Shown here piece by piece: positions 29,067 to 30,469 of a stretch of 30,469 nucleotides of DNA. Both the position numbers and the translations under genes were made by a program. Positions within the stretch are counted from its first letter, which is position 1; each line of letters begins with the position of its first letter. Location of the stretch: positions 1 to 30,469 of IMG/VR virus record IMGVR_UViG_3300046323_000140. One strand, 5' to 3'. The notes under the pieces are model-generated. The model was not told where the DNA came from. It was given only the letters and a program-made list of their open reading frames with translations, and made no database searches. This DNA is from a virus.

Positions 29067-30469
29067 ATGCAGGATCAGATTTCAGAGTTTCGGGCGGCAA
29101 TGCGTGATGCGGGTTTGGGTATGGCGTCGGGTGACGTTGTAGCAGATGACCGCATTCACAGGTATCGTTTAGAAGGTGACAAGGCGCGCACGACTAACGG
29201 GGCATACAAGCTAACCGTGCATCACGACGGGTTTGCGGTTGGTTGGTTTAAGTCGTGGAAAGACGGCCAGACTATCGCTTGGCATAGCAAGACCAAGCGC
29301 GGCATTAGTGCCGATGATCGGGCGATGTATAAGGCGCGCGCTATAGAGGCTAAGCGCGCGCGTGAGGCTGCTGCTGTAGACGCTCACACTAGGGCAGCTG
29401 TTAAGGCCACTGCGATGCTGTCAGGCATGGCTAAGGCGACTGGTGCCGAGGTTTACTTAAACCGCAAGAACATCGGCGCGCATGGTGCAAGGGTGTTTGG
29501 TAATGCTCTGGTGGTGCCGTTGATGCGCGACGGCAACGTTGTGGGTTTGCAGTTTATCCAACCGGACGGCACTAAGCGGTTTATGACTGACAGCGACGTT
29601 GCTGGCAGTTATTTTTCGATTGCGAAGCGCGGCGATGATCTTGGTACGATTGCGATAGTCGAGGGGTTTGCGACTGGTGCATCTGTTCGTGAGGCAATGG
29701 GCTGGCCTGTGATTGTCGCTTTCAACGCGGGCAATCTTAAGGCTGTTGCTGTTGCGATGCGCGGCAAATATCCAGACGCGCGGATTGTGATCTGTGCGGA
29801 CAATGACCAGTGGACTGTTGTAGGCGGTAAGTCTGTTAACCCCGGCATTGATGCGGCAAACGCGGCGGCTGTTGCGATTGGTGGCGCGCAGGTTGTCTGG
29901 CCTGTTGTCGATGCGGACGATACACACAAGCGGACGGATTGGAACGACATTCATTGCAGCGACGGTATTGATGCGGTTAGGGATGGATTGAACGCTGCCC
30001 CAGTCGTTGAACGTGAATATGTTGACGACTGGGAACCTGTTGCGGATGATAGGGCGCAGGACGTGCCTGATGAGGCCGATGAGCCTATGGACGTTGTAAG
30101 GCCGTTGGGTCACAGTCGCGGGCAGTATTTCTTCTTTCCTAGGGCGTCGGGGCAGATTGTTGAGTTGGGGGCATCATCGCTTGCCCGTATTCAGAACCTT
30201 TACCGACTAGCGCCTAGGCAGTTCTGGGAACGCCACTATGGCAGTGACGGTAAGACAAGCGACAGTGACATTTGCAGCTATGCGAGCGCGCAACTGATAG
30301 ACATATGCCACCGCAAGGGAGTATTCCAAGCTGACAACGTAAGGGGTGTTGGGGCGTGGCGTGACGTTTCGGGCGTGGTTGTGAATTGCGGCGACGTTGT
30401 GGTCGCGGGTGATCGCCGTTGCCACCCTAGCGACTATAAGTCGAAGTCTGTCTATGAGGCTGGCCCTAG
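29067..30469 (+). CDS. TOPRIM primase (primase-helicase type), C-terminus off the right edge
   Basis: The frame stays open to the window end for 467 codons. TTGGAGG lies about five bases before the ATG. The first 130 residues resemble the N-terminal part of phage and plasmid primases (YKLTVHHDGFAVGWFKSWKD). Residues about 195-280 form a TOPRIM domain: IVEGFATGAS with Glu199 and ICADND with Asp245 and Asp247, the metal-binding residues for primer synthesis, followed by a Trp-Asn-Asp-Ile-His motif. After an acidic linker (about 310-350), the sequence around LARIQNLYRLAPRQFWERHY resembles the DUF927-like part of phage primase-helicases, so an ATPase domain probably follows outside. It is the first gene of the rightward, presumably early, replication operon. 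Antisense frames here are shadows. Confidence 0.85.
   Translation, partial: MQDQISEFRAAMRDAGLGMASGDVVADDRIHRYRLEGDKARTTNGAYKLTVHHDGFAVGWFKSWKDGQTIAWHSKTKRGISADDRAMYKARAIEAKRAREAAAVDAHTRAAVKATAMLSGMAKATGAEVYLNRKNIGAHGARVFGNALVVPLMRDGNVVGLQFIQPDGTKRFMTDSDVAGSYFSIAKRGDDLGTIAIVEGFATGASVREAMGWPVIVAFNAGNLKAVAVAMRGKYPDARIVICADNDQWTVVGGKSVNPGIDAANAAAVAIGGAQVVWPVVDADDTHKRTDWNDIHCSDGIDAVRDGLNAAPVVEREYVDDWEPVADDRAQDVPDEADEPMDVVRPLGHSRGQYFFFPRASGQIVELGASSLARIQNLYRLAPRQFWERHYGSDGKTSDSDICSYASAQLIDICHRKGVFQADNVRGVGAWRDVSGVVVNCGDVVVAGDRRCHPSDYKSKSVYEAGP

Noticed and set aside
29457-30113. Minus-strand open frame of 218 codons
   Set aside because: It is antisense to the TOPRIM primase, which has clear motifs. 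The product is Arg/Asn/Val-rich without a recognisable domain, a shadow of codon bias.

Overview
The window reads as part of the genome of a long-tailed, non-contractile tailed phage (siphovirus) or a prophage of one. No integrase, attachment site, tRNA or host gene is visible. Gene families such as DUF2184 capsid, DUF1073 portal, DUF2213 protease-scaffold and a gp24-like decoration protein suggest a proteobacterial host. An alphaproteobacterial host is a low-confidence guess from overall style.

Layout. Almost the whole virion programme is on the minus strand and reads from right to left: small terminase (27.3 kb), large terminase (26.2 kb), portal (23.3 kb), a cluster of fibre and spike genes (21.9-14.1 kb), head genes (14.1-11.3 kb: small head protein, protease-scaffold, decoration protein, major capsid), connectors and neck (10.7-8.0 kb), tail tube, frameshifted chaperone, tape measure and tail tip (7.9-1.6 kb), then small membrane proteins and a GH19 endolysin cut by the left edge. 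Most genes abut by ATGA or TAATG overlaps. Three small plus-strand islands of one or two genes each (10.8-11.3, 23.4-24.0 and 26.8-27.0 kb) interrupt this block and face away from a minus-strand promoter. At the right, an AT-rich, repeat-bearing non-coding stretch of about 0.5 kb separates the leftward genes from a rightward TOPRIM primase that runs off the window. This is the best candidate for an origin and early control region.

The most unusual locus is the large terminase. It carries a 317-residue intein next to its third nuclease aspartate, and the middle of the intein is overprinted in another reading frame by a complete HNH homing endonuclease gene with its own ribosome binding site. 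Both frames are open. The endonuclease gene fills exactly the space between the two splicing halves, where an in-frame endonuclease domain normally sits. Other points of interest are a -1 slippery heptamer joining the two tail-chaperone frames, a set of similar promoters at all plus-strand genes (TTGAC at -35) against TTGC-type -35 boxes at structural operons, and a possible leaderless large terminase mRNA.

All assignments come from reading the sequence. No database search was run.
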